Assembly (NCBI RefSeq): GCF_014192335.1 | Contig: NZ_JACHXU010000021.1 | Location: 82,335-146,334 of the forward strand | Reading direction: 5' to 3' | DNA: 64,000 nt | Source of the DNA: Aporhodopirellula rubra | Lineage (GTDB): Bacteria; Planctomycetota; Planctomycetia; Pirellulales; Pirellulaceae | Shown here: one piece after another, positions 35,382-44,800 of the stretch | Numbering within the stretch: the first letter of the stretch is position 1 | Layout: each line of letters opens with the position of its first letter | The notes under the pieces: model-generated | The model's database searches: none | Seen by the model: the letters and a program-made list of their open reading frames with translations, nothing else | What the model was told of the DNA's origin: nothing | Translations under genes and position numbers: made by a program

Positions 35382-37370
35382 TCAGGTTCCGCAGTAGCGT
35401 TTGAGCACCTCGGTCAACTTGATCGAGTCGACAGGTTTGCTCAGATAATCGGTGTAGCCAGCAGCAAGGCAAGCATCGCGGTCCGAATCCATCGCGTTAG
35501 CCGTGAGTGCGATGATCGGCAAGGTCACGTTCGCATGACGGAGTGCCTTCGTTGCGGTCAGCCCGTCCATCTCCGGCATTTGCACGTCCATCAATACAAC
35601 ATCGAATTGCTCAGCCGCGGACGGTGACGCAGTCAGGATGCGAACGGCTTCGCGACCGCTAGAAGCTTCGACAACGCATCCATTGAGCTTCTCGATGAAG
35701 CGCGCCGTGAGAAAGCGGATGTCTCGGCGGTCGTCGACCACCAACGCTCGCAAGCCCGAACGGAATGGCTCGGCTGTCTGTGACGTAGCGGGCAGCCGAT
35801 CGGGAGCGTCTGTTCGTCTGTGACCGGCATCCCGGACCGATACGTCCCGGTCGTTCAAGTTAACGAGCCGGGCATCCATCGACTCAATGCCCGTTAGAAT
35901 CAGGCGGAACGTACTGCCTTGGTTGGGTGAACTCGTCATTTCAATGTCGCCTCCTAGCATTTCAGCCAACTGCTTGCTGATTGACAGCCCCAATCCGCTG
36001 CCACCGTATTGACGCACGATTGAATTGTCAGCTTGCTCAAAATTCTGAAACAGGCGTTTCTGGTTTTCGGCGTCGATTCCAACGCCGGTATCAATGACAG
36101 CGAAGCTCAACTGAGCCAACGACCGTTCATAACGCGTGACCAGTCGCACTTGCCCCGCGTCGGTGAATTTGATTGCGTTGCCGACAAGGTTGATCAGAAT
36201 TTGGCGGATGCGTAGCGGATCGCTCTTGATCGTGGATGGGATGGGCGTTTCGTATTCGGTCAGAAAGTCGAGGGACTTCTCGGCTGCACGAACGCTCATC
36301 AGCGAAGCGACACTCTCGACCAATTCGATTGGACTAAACTCAAGCAGGTCCAAATCCATTTTTCCCGCCTCGATCCGCGACAGGTCTAGAATGTCGTTGA
36401 TCAGGCTCAGCAAGAACCGGCCATTTTGCCGGATCGTTTCAATCATTTCGGCGTCGCCCGGGCTGGACGGTTGGATCAAGTCAGCGTAGCCCAAGATTGC
36501 CGCCATCGGCGAGCGGATTTCGTGACTCATGTTGGCGAGGAAGTCACTCTTGGCGCGACTGGCTGCGTCCGCTTCCCTTTTTGCGACCTCAAGTTCTTGC
36601 TCTCGCTCGACCCGGGCCGTGATGTCCTGAACCGCGACCAGAGCGCGGCTGGGGTTACGATCTTCGTCAAAGAAAAAGTGTTTGCGGACGTTGACCCACC
36701 GGACGGTCTGGTCGGGTCGCAGAACGCGATGTTCGCATTGCATGATTCCATTGGATTCACCACGCAGTGCCGCTTCCAGCGTTTGGTGAAGGGACGGCCA
36801 GTCGTCGGGATGAATCAGCGAATGGATTTCGTCGCGGGTCGCAACAGATTGATCGGCCGGAAGTCCAAAGATACTCATCGCCGTCGGCGTCATCTCAATC
36901 AAATTGTTGGCGTAATCGACCTGACCGAGTCCCAACCCACCGACGGCCGCGCCAAGTTGCAATTGGTCCTGACTCTCTCGCAACTTCCTTTCATGCATCA
37001 GCGTGTCGTGGATGTCAATGTTAGTGCCGAGCCAGCGAACGACCTTCCCCGAACGGTTGCGAATGGGTGTGATGCGGCAGAGGAACCAACGAAACTCACC
37101 ATCATGCCGGCGAAGCGGAAATTGATCTTCGACCAAGTCGCCTGAAGAGACCGCCTTCATGATGCCCGACGTCGCTCGCGACACGTGATCGGGATGGTGA
37201 ATTGATTTCCACCCCCAACCATCCATGTGACCGTTCGGGACTCCGGTGTATTCCAACCATTGCCGATTCGACCAGAACACTCGCCCGCTCGGGTCAACCA
37301 TCCAAGCAAGTTCCGCGATGTTGTTCGCTAGCGAGTCAAAAAGATCGACTGAGTCGTTGTCAACGTTCAT
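35382..37370 (-). CDS. Hybrid histidine kinase: PAS-PAS-HisKA-HATPase-receiver
   Basis: From ATG 37370 (MNVDNDSVDLFDSLANNIAE) the 662-residue protein has a PAS domain (LAWMVDPSGRVFWSNRQWLE) with PAC motif, a second PAS (residues about 130-250), HisKA with the phospho-acceptor in NMSHEIRSPMAAILGYADLI, HATPase motifs (LVGNAIKFTD, DTGVGID, GGSGLGLSIS) and a receiver: LVVDDRRDIRFL, phospho-Asp in VVLMDVQMPEMDG, Lys in YLSKPVD. No transmembrane helix is seen, so it is cytosolic. It is closely paralogous in its kinase and receiver halves to the CheB/CheR kinase ending at 41881. The frame upstream of 37370 remains open to 37568, but that text looks non-family; an overlapping leader frame covers it. 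Confidence 0.92.
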   Translation of the reverse strand: MNVDNDSVDLFDSLANNIAELAWMVDPSGRVFWSNRQWLEYTGVPNGHMDGWGWKSIHHPDHVSRATSGIMKAVSSGDLVEDQFPLRRHDGEFRWFLCRITPIRNRSGKVVRWLGTNIDIHDTLMHERKLRESQDQLQLGAAVGGLGLGQVDYANNLIEMTPTAMSIFGLPADQSVATRDEIHSLIHPDDWPSLHQTLEAALRGESNGIMQCEHRVLRPDQTVRWVNVRKHFFFDEDRNPSRALVAVQDITARVEREQELEVAKREADAASRAKSDFLANMSHEIRSPMAAILGYADLIQPSSPGDAEMIETIRQNGRFLLSLINDILDLSRIEAGKMDLDLLEFSPIELVESVASLMSVRAAEKSLDFLTEYETPIPSTIKSDPLRIRQILINLVGNAIKFTDAGQVRLVTRYERSLAQLSFAVIDTGVGIDAENQKRLFQNFEQADNSIVRQYGGSGLGLSISKQLAEMLGGDIEMTSSPNQGSTFRLILTGIESMDARLVNLNDRDVSVRDAGHRRTDAPDRLPATSQTAEPFRSGLRALVVDDRRDIRFLTARFIEKLNGCVVEASSGREAVRILTASPSAAEQFDVVLMDVQMPEMDGLTATKALRHANVTLPIIALTANAMDSDRDACLAAGYTDYLSKPVDSIKLTEVLKRYCGT

Positions 37371-37479
37371 CGGCGGTTTCAGAACCTTCGCGCAACTCGA
37401 GTGGGGATGCCAGCCAGTAGGTCGCAAACCATGTGCCAGCAAGACGATTGGCCCGGCAACTGCGATAGTGCTCGACCAT
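37360..37479 (-). CDS. Possible 39-codon leader peptide overlapping the kinase start
   Basis: ATG 37479 reads MVEHYRSCRANRLAGTWFAT, then YWLASPLELREGSETADER, and stops 11 bases inside the kinase gene. The composition is protein-like, and the overlap would allow translational coupling. No ribosome site is evident and no homologue can be checked here. Confidence 0.3.
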   Translation of the reverse strand: MVEHYRSCRANRLAGTWFATYWLASPLELREGSETADER

Positions 37480-37607
37480 GCCGATTCTTGGTCGTTGTCC
37501 GATAGTGATAGCGATCTACCCGATGTTTCGACAAGCTGGTGAGCGTCGGCTGATTCACTATCGCTCAATCTGGTCCGCTAGCGGTCAACGCTCCCTCCCC
37601 ATGCACG

Positions 37608-40600
37608 ATGCTTTACTCCATGCTTTATCGTTTTATTGCTCTGTCCGTTCTCGTCCCATTCCTTTCATCGGCAAATGCCAACGCTCAAACTGTGGTCGAA
37701 CCGCCGTCGGCCGCTGCCGATCAAGCGGCCGGCGATGCGATCGAAAGCGGCCTAGCTGAAGTCGCAGCAGCGTCGGACCTAGATGAGACCTTGTCGCAAT
37801 CGCTGACCGAGCTTTACAAGCAAGCGAAGTCTTATCAAGCCATTACGGCTTCAAGAACCGAGAACGCCAAGTCGTTTCGGCAAATGTCAGACACCGCGGC
37901 GGACGATATCGCGGAATTATCAACGCAGCTCCAATCGCTCCCAAGGTTGGACGTTGATCCGGTAAGCGAGCTGACACCGGAGCAGTTGCGGCAAGAATCA
38001 GTCTCGATCCAAGCCGAGGTGGAGACGCTCAGCGAAAAGATCAAAGCCGAGGTGTCTGAACCTGCGGCTCGGCAAAAGCGATTGACCGAAATCCCAAGCC
38101 TGATCGCTGAAGCGGAGAAGAAGCTGAGGGAAGTACAAGCTCAACTGGAACTCCCCACACCGACGACCGAAGAACCGATTGAAACCCGCGCACGGCTGGT
38201 ACGAACGAAATCGTTTGCCGCCGCACTTCAAGCCGAAGTATCTGAATTGAAGGCCGAACAGGCCGCGTATCTGGCTACCGTCGACCTACTTCCATTGCAA
38301 AAACAGCGAGATGAACGGCGTCTTCAATCATTGAAAGAACGCCTTGAACGAGTTCGCGAAGCTGCGGTCGCTCAGCAGCAGGAATCGAACGATGCCGCGA
38401 TCACAAGCCTGAAACGCGCGGTCGCGAATGCGACGCCAGAGCTGAAGCCTATTGCTGAGGACAATCTTCGGTTTGCTGAGGAGCGACTGGCAATGGTTGC
38501 GGAAACCGCAGACGCCACGGCGCTGATGTCAAAGTTGAAAGAGAAACGGACCGAAGTCGAGGCGGCCCAAATCGCTTCGGAGGATCGTTTGGACGCGGTC
38601 GGGTTGACGCAAGCCATGGGGCAATTGCTTCGCAGCAAGCGTGACGAGTACCGAAAGCTTCGATTGCAGTTTGAACAGTCGACCTCGACGGAGGAAAAGA
38701 CGGCCGCGTACCAGGTCGCGTCATTCGAGCTGGAGGATCGGTTGGCTGACTTGAACGAGCGGCTCGTGTCGGCAGCATCCGAAGATCAGACTTCTGAACG
38801 AGAGTTGCTGTCGGCTCAGCGTGACCAAATACAAGAGACCCTCCAGTCGCAAAATTCGCTCCTGCAAACGCTGCTGTCGATGGAGACCGAAAACCGACAG
38901 CTTCAACAGGCGATCGACGGATACATCGCATTCGTTGACAAAAATGTTTTTTGGATTCGCAGCGCGGCTCCGGTTTCAATTCGCGAGGTTTATGAGATTC
39001 CTCAGGCGACGAAATGGATGCTCGACGTGCGAAATTACAAATCGCTCGGAAAACAATTCGTGTCCGGCATCATCAGCCGACCCATCGCATCGTTGATTGG
39101 CGCTATCGCGGTGCTGTACCTTTTTGCACGGCGGGGAACGTTTCGTCAGCGGATCAGCGACAGCGGAAAAGCGGCGGAATCGTGGAATGCGAAATTTGAT
39201 TCGACCACCCAATCACTCGTTGCAACGGTGATGCTCTCGAGTGCTTGGCCTGCCTTGGCGGCTTTCCTGGGTTGCGTTGTGATTTGCGGGTCGGCGGACA
39301 CGTTGTTCACGCGTGGCGTCGGTTATGCATTGATCTATGTCGCCCTGTTCACCTCTTCACGACACTTGCTGAGTCAAACGTGCCGCGATGGTGGGTTGGC
39401 CGACAAGCATTTTGGGTGGAGCGAATCGCTCCGAAAGACGCTCCGAATCAATTTGCGGTGGTACACGAATTTGGATGTGCTGATCGTGTTTGCAATGATT
39501 CTTTTTCACCAGCATCCCGATGCGACGGTACGATCGGCGGTGGCTCGCTTTTCAGCAACGCTCTTGTTTCTCGCTACCAGTGTGTTTCATCACTTCATCG
39601 CTCGACCATCGAGTCCCGTGTATTCGGATGTTCGACGTCGTGATCCAGATTCCAAGATCTACCGCTTTCGACGAGTCATCTGGGCGATCGCGGCTGGATT
39701 GCCGATGATGTTCGCGATTCTGACTTTGCTGGGCTACCTGGACACTGCCTATCGGTTGGGCCAATCGCTTCAGTCGACCATGCTGCTTGTTGTTGCACTG
39801 GTCGTGGCAGTCGCGCTCGCGTTTCGTTGGTTGCACTTGCAACAGGCCAAAATGGCTCGCGACCAAGCATTGGCGATGCGTCGGCAAAAGCTCGCCGGTG
39901 AAGAAAATGAATCCGGCGGTTCGTTGGCGACCGACGTCGGAATCGAAATTCAAAAGGAAGCGATGCAGGATCTACCAGCGCTCAGCGAGCAAACCCGTAA
40001 GCTGGTGTTTGTGATCGCCAGTGCGGCTGGTATCGCAGGGTTGTCGCTGGTGTGGAAGGACGTGTTGCCCGCGATGGAAATGCTTGACCGATTCGAGCTC
40101 TACAGCATCGGAACCGGCGACGCGATTGACCGTGTAACGTATCGCGACATTTTGTTGGCGATCATCGGGATCGTGGCCACGGTGATTGCGGTCAAGAATG
40201 TTCCCGCGCTTCTTGAGTTGTTGGTGTTGCGACGAACGGGGCTTGATAGCGGGGCTCGCTACGCGATGACGACCATCCTGCGTTATGTGTTGACGATCGG
40301 AGGCGTGATCTTGACACTGAATTTCCTCAGTCTGCCCTGGACGAAGCTCGGCTGGCTCTTGGCTGCCGCCTCGGTGGGACTCGGGTTTGGTCTACAAGAG
40401 ATTTTCGCAAACTTCGTTTCTGGCATCATTCTGCTGCTCGAACGACCGGTGCGAGTTGGTGATGTTGTGACGATCGACTCAACGACCGGAGTAGTATCTC
40501 GCATACAAATGCGAGCGACGACGGTGACGAGTTGGGATCGAAAAGAGCTGGTCGTTCCGAATAAGAATCTCGTCACCGGCAAGCTACTGAATTGGTCGTT

Positions 40601-40991
40601 GTCCAACGTCGTCAATCGACTGAAGCTCGATGTGGGCGTCAGCTACGATTCCGACGTTGACGAGGTCCGTGCGATCCTGCAATCGGTGGTCGCGGACCAC
40701 CCTGATGTGATGGACGATCCCGGACCGCTGATCAACTTTGAGACTTTTGGCGATAGCTCATTGAACTTTGTCGTCCGATTCTATCTGGCAACGCTGGATC
40801 GCCGCGTCGGTGTCATGCACGAGGTCAACGCGGAGATCCTGAAGCGATTCCGAGCCGCGGGCATATCGGTCCCATTCCCACAACGCGATGTTCATGTGGT
40901 TCGTCAGGCGGACATTGCAAATCCGTCTTCGCCAGGAGAAGGTCCTAACATTCATCAGGCAAGCCACAACGGCGCTGTCAACTCTAAGTAA
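37608..40991 (+). CDS. MscK/KefA-like large mechanosensitive channel
   Basis: The 1127-residue protein has a signal-like N-terminus (MLYRFIALSVLVPFLSSANA). A long periplasmic coiled-coil region follows (residues about 60-440; e.g. QAEVETLSEKIKAEVSEPAA, TSLKRAVANATPELKPIAED), then about ten transmembrane helices. The MscS core follows near residue 920: LGFGLQEIFANFVSGIILLL, ERPVRVGDVVTID, VTSWDRKELVVPNKNLVTGK, with the C-terminal beta/alpha cage (VGVSYDSDVDEVRAILQSVV ... FETFGDSSLNFVVRFYL). This is the MscK/MscM layout; it releases solutes on hypo-osmotic stress. ATG 37608 is chosen, with 37620 an alternative. Confidence 0.92.
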   Translation: MLYSMLYRFIALSVLVPFLSSANANAQTVVEPPSAAADQAAGDAIESGLAEVAAASDLDETLSQSLTELYKQAKSYQAITASRTENAKSFRQMSDTAADDIAELSTQLQSLPRLDVDPVSELTPEQLRQESVSIQAEVETLSEKIKAEVSEPAARQKRLTEIPSLIAEAEKKLREVQAQLELPTPTTEEPIETRARLVRTKSFAAALQAEVSELKAEQAAYLATVDLLPLQKQRDERRLQSLKERLERVREAAVAQQQESNDAAITSLKRAVANATPELKPIAEDNLRFAEERLAMVAETADATALMSKLKEKRTEVEAAQIASEDRLDAVGLTQAMGQLLRSKRDEYRKLRLQFEQSTSTEEKTAAYQVASFELEDRLADLNERLVSAASEDQTSERELLSAQRDQIQETLQSQNSLLQTLLSMETENRQLQQAIDGYIAFVDKNVFWIRSAAPVSIREVYEIPQATKWMLDVRNYKSLGKQFVSGIISRPIASLIGAIAVLYLFARRGTFRQRISDSGKAAESWNAKFDSTTQSLVATVMLSSAWPALAAFLGCVVICGSADTLFTRGVGYALIYVALFTSSRHLLSQTCRDGGLADKHFGWSESLRKTLRINLRWYTNLDVLIVFAMILFHQHPDATVRSAVARFSATLLFLATSVFHHFIARPSSPVYSDVRRRDPDSKIYRFRRVIWAIAAGLPMMFAILTLLGYLDTAYRLGQSLQSTMLLVVALVVAVALAFRWLHLQQAKMARDQALAMRRQKLAGEENESGGSLATDVGIEIQKEAMQDLPALSEQTRKLVFVIASAAGIAGLSLVWKDVLPAMEMLDRFELYSIGTGDAIDRVTYRDILLAIIGIVATVIAVKNVPALLELLVLRRTGLDSGARYAMTTILRYVLTIGGVILTLNFLSLPWTKLGWLLAAASVGLGFGLQEIFANFVSGIILLLERPVRVGDVVTIDSTTGVVSRIQMRATTVTSWDRKELVVPNKNLVTGKLLNWSLSNVVNRLKLDVGVSYDSDVDEVRAILQSVVADHPDVMDDPGPLINFETFGDSSLNFVVRFYLATLDRRVGVMHEVNAEILKRFRAAGISVPFPQRDVHVVRQADIANPSSPGEGPNIHQASHNGAVNSK

Positions 40992-41010
40992 CCCTACAAA
41001 AAAGCTGTTT

Positions 41011-41772
41011 ATGGAAGTCTTAACCGCAGTGGTCCAACTTGAAATCATTCCCTCGGCTCCCGACGAGAACCTGGAGCGGATGGAGTCGTTCATCCGGCAA
41101 GCGACAAAACAGGGGGCGCAGTTGGTCGTGTTCCCAGAGGATGCGATCACCGGACCGCTTGCAGGTCAGACGGCATTCGTGGCCCGCGCCGCCGAATTTT
41201 TGGCCGCGTGCCAAAGTCTAGCGGTCAAGTACTCTGTCGACCTGGTGCCCGGAAGCTGGACAGCGCAACTCGATGGACTGCTATTCAATGTGGCTTACTA
41301 CATCAACAAAGATGGAAGCGTTGCGGGCAGCTACCGAAAAATCAATCTTTGGGAGACGGAGAAGGCTATTCTGACGCCCGGCACTGCGGTTTCCGTCTTT
41401 CCAACTGCTTACGGTCTGGTCGGCCTGATCATCTGCTGGGATGTTTCGTTTCCAGCCATGTTCGCAGAAATGGTTCGTCAAGGCGTTAAGTTGGTGATCT
41501 CCCCAACCTACTGGTCGTTTCCGATCTCGGTCGACAGCAAAGATGACGTTGATGACGAGATTCTGCTGATTGATTCCCTGTGTACGACCCGCGCTTTTGA
41601 AAACAACATCGTGTTCGTTTATTGCAATGCGGCGGGCGAATTGAAGACTGACGATCTTCACGTCGTCCTCGGCGGCCGGTCGCAGATCACTCATCCGCTG
41701 GACAAAGTCCTTTGCAAAGCAGAAGGGAATGAGGAGGAGATGCTACTGGCGAAGGTGAGTATTGACGATTGA
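41011..41772 (+). CDS. Carbon-nitrogen hydrolase (nitrilase superfamily)
   Basis: The 253-residue protein starts MEVLTAVVQLEIIPSAPDEN. The catalytic triad is visible: Glu in LVVFPEDAITG, Lys in YRKINLWETE and Cys in LIICWDVSFPAMFAEM. These are the residues of amidase/carbamoylase-type nitrilases. Downstream: LVISPTYWSFPISVD and LCTTRAFENNIVFVYCNAAG. It is probably a cytosolic amidase with an unknown small substrate. The start at 41011 follows the channel gene by 19 bases, and the frame extension into the channel gene is a shadow. The two may be co-transcribed. Confidence 0.9.
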   Translation: MEVLTAVVQLEIIPSAPDENLERMESFIRQATKQGAQLVVFPEDAITGPLAGQTAFVARAAEFLAACQSLAVKYSVDLVPGSWTAQLDGLLFNVAYYINKDGSVAGSYRKINLWETEKAILTPGTAVSVFPTAYGLVGLIICWDVSFPAMFAEMVRQGVKLVISPTYWSFPISVDSKDDVDDEILLIDSLCTTRAFENNIVFVYCNAAGELKTDDLHVVLGGRSQITHPLDKVLCKAEGNEEEMLLAKVSIDD

Positions 41773-41880
41773 TTGCGGTGAAAGCCAAAGGCCACGCGAC
41801 GCGGGTTGGTCTTGCTTCATCCGACGCCGCAGATCAGGAGATAGATTGGAGAATCTGGACTTCGGCGTCGGGTTTAACGG

Positions 41881-44800
41881 TTACGAACCGCAGTGCCTTC
41901 GCAACGCTTCGGTCAGTTTCTTGGCGTCGATGGGTTTGCTGAGATAATCGGTGTAGCCGGCCTCGAAGCAGGCGTCGCGATCGCTGTCCATCGCATTGGC
42001 GGTCAGGGCGATGATAGGCTTGTCGAAGCCTTGGCTGCGGAGCGTACGCACGGCCGTGAAGCCGTCCATCTTGGGCATTTGCACGTCCATCAAAACGACG
42101 TCGATCTTACGACCGGCCGCTTGTTCGGTTTCAACGGCTTCCAGTGCCTCGATGCCGTTCTCCGCCGTGATCACTTCTCCGCCGAGTTGTTTGACGAAGT
42201 GCTGGGACAGGAACCGGATGTCACGGCGATCGTCGACCACGAGGACGCGGATGTTAAGCGGGCCGGAATCAAGTGGTGCATCGAGTCTGCCGTTGCCATT
42301 GCGGGACGGGACTGGATCGGCGGTCTCGGGTTCCGCTGACGTCATCTCGCACGGGATGACCAGCGTGAACGAACTTCCCTTGCCGAGTTCGCTGGTGACT
42401 TCGATTCGGCCCCCTAGCAATTCCGATAGTCGCTGACTGATTGCAAGCCCCAGGCCGCTGCCGCCATACTCACGAAGGATTGACGAATCGGCTTGGGAGA
42501 ACGGGCGAAACAATTTACGTTGCTGCTCGGGCGTCATGCCGATACCGGTGTCCGTGATCGTGTAACGCAGTTCGCAAGATCGTTCGTCGTAGGACATCGT
42601 TAGCTTGACGGTGCCGGAGTCCGTGAACTTGATCGCGTTGCCGGTCAAGTTGATCAGCACCTGACGCAGTCGGATGGGATCGCTTCGCAGGCTGCTTGGC
42701 AAGTTACCCGAATAAGTGACACTGAGGTCCAATCCGGAATCGACCGCCCGCACCGACATCAGTGACGAAACATCTTCGAGCAACTTGGCGGGACTGAAGG
42801 TGACCGGATCGAGCTCAATCTTTCCGGCTTCGATCTTCGACAGGTCCAGAATGTCGTTGATTAATTCCAGTAAGAATTGCCCGTTCCGCCGAATCGTCTC
42901 GACTTTCTCTTTTGCATCGGCACTTTCGACTTCCAACAATTCTGCGAAGCCCAGGATCGCGGTCATCGGCGAACGGATTTCGTGACTCATGTTGGCCAGG
43001 AAGTCGGACTTGGCTTGGTTGGCAGCATCGGCGAGTTGACGCAGCCGTTGCAGTTCTTCCTGGAACTTTACCTTGTCGGTGATGTCTTGGCCGGTTGCCA
43101 AAACGAAGACCACATCACCATCGTCATCGCGAATCGGTGACAGCACGAATTCGGTGATTCGTACGCTACCGTCGGCAATGCGGAAGTTCATGTTCTTGGT
43201 GAAATCTTCGCCGCGAGCCGCACCGGCGACCGCGTCTTTGACTTCGGCTTGCATGTCGGGCAAGTCGCGCCACCACGACGTTTCCCAAAACGGTTTGCCG
43301 ATCTCGTTTGCCCGTTCATACCCGCACATCTTTGTCGCGGTTTGATTGACGTCCGTTAGCACTCCGTCGAGCGTGAGCACGCCGGCGTAGTAACGGCTAT
43401 GATCAAAGAAGGCGCGAGCCTTTGCCGACGAGTCGATCGCCTGTTGAGCTAGCGCCGCTAGCTTGGCTTCGTCACGGCGGCGATTCGTGATGTCGGCCAC
43501 CGTTCCGAACATGCGAACGGCTTCGCCGGCGTCGTTAAATAGGGTCGTGGCGTGCGTTTCGATCCAACGAACTTCGCCGTCCGGGCGACGGATGCGACAG
43601 GCATAATCCCAGTGCTGTTGATCGCTTGTGCTTTCCAGGAAATCTTGAATCCAGCCGCGATCGTCTTCGTGAACATGTTTCAGGAACGAATCCATGCCCC
43701 ACGATGCAAGCGGTTCGGCGTACCCGAAAATTGAATCGTGACGTGGTGAACGCCACGATTGATTGGCGACCAAGTCCAAATCCCACGCACCCAAATCGCC
43801 GCCCTTGAGTGCCATTTCCAGCCGTTGTTGACCGACTCGCAGTTCGGTGACGTCCGAGAAGGTCAAAATCAGGCCATCCGCTTCCTTCGTTGCCGATTTA
43901 TAGGGGAAGACGCGACGGATGAACCAGCGTCCATCGGTCGTTTCGATGGTCTCGTTGCCCGCTGCTGGATCGGCGGCCAGTTGCTCCATCGTTGGCAGTG
44001 CCGACATCGCGACGGCCTTGCTGGTTAATTCCACCAACGGCCGTCCCAGGTCAACTTCGCGAACGTTATAGATCGCCGACATCGCGGGAGTGAAGTTGCG
44101 AATGCAGTTTGACTTGTCCAGGAACAGTGTCGCCGTGTTGCTGCTGCGGAACAAATTCTCCAAGTCACTGTTGCTGCGGGCGAGTGTTTCGTTACTGGCC
44201 TGCAATTCCTCCTTCGACGTATTGAGTTCTTCATTGGCCGATTGCAGCTCCTCGTTCATCGACAACAATTCTTCGTTGGATGACTTCAGTTCTTCGTTAG
44301 CCGTCTCCAACTCTTGAACGGTGCGTTCGAGATCATTGCGTGTTGCCGCCAATTCACTTTCCAAATGGTCGATCAGCGATCCCGCCTTCGCTTGCGAGAT
44401 ACCCGATATTCCGCAGTCGGCGTCCACCGCATCATCACGGTGCATCGGCTCGCCGGCTTTTTGGAACACCACAAAGTGCATGCTCGTTCCGTTGCCCGCC
44501 TCGGGCATTGGCTGCACGGTGATGTTGACTCGCTGCAACCCGCCGTCGACGGGGATCGACAGATTCTCTGACACGACGCGGCGGCGATGCTTTTTGGCCT
44601 CGGAAAATGCCGCCCGCAGACCGAGTTTCAAGCCGCTATGAGCCAGCTTGATGATGTTGTTCTCGAAATCGCCAGCGGTGAGCTGCAAGAACGCCGACGT
44701 GTCTGCGGACAGAGTTTGGATCCGCCCTTCATCGTCGATGATTGCCCACTGAGGGGCGAATTCGTCCAGCATGATCCGCTGGCCATACTGAAATAGATCG

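Noticed and set aside
44200..44340. Repeated codons giving NEEL units looked like DNA tandem repeats
   Set aside because: They are a protein coiled coil of the CheB-CheR kinase, and the DNA repeats are too diverged to be a separate element.
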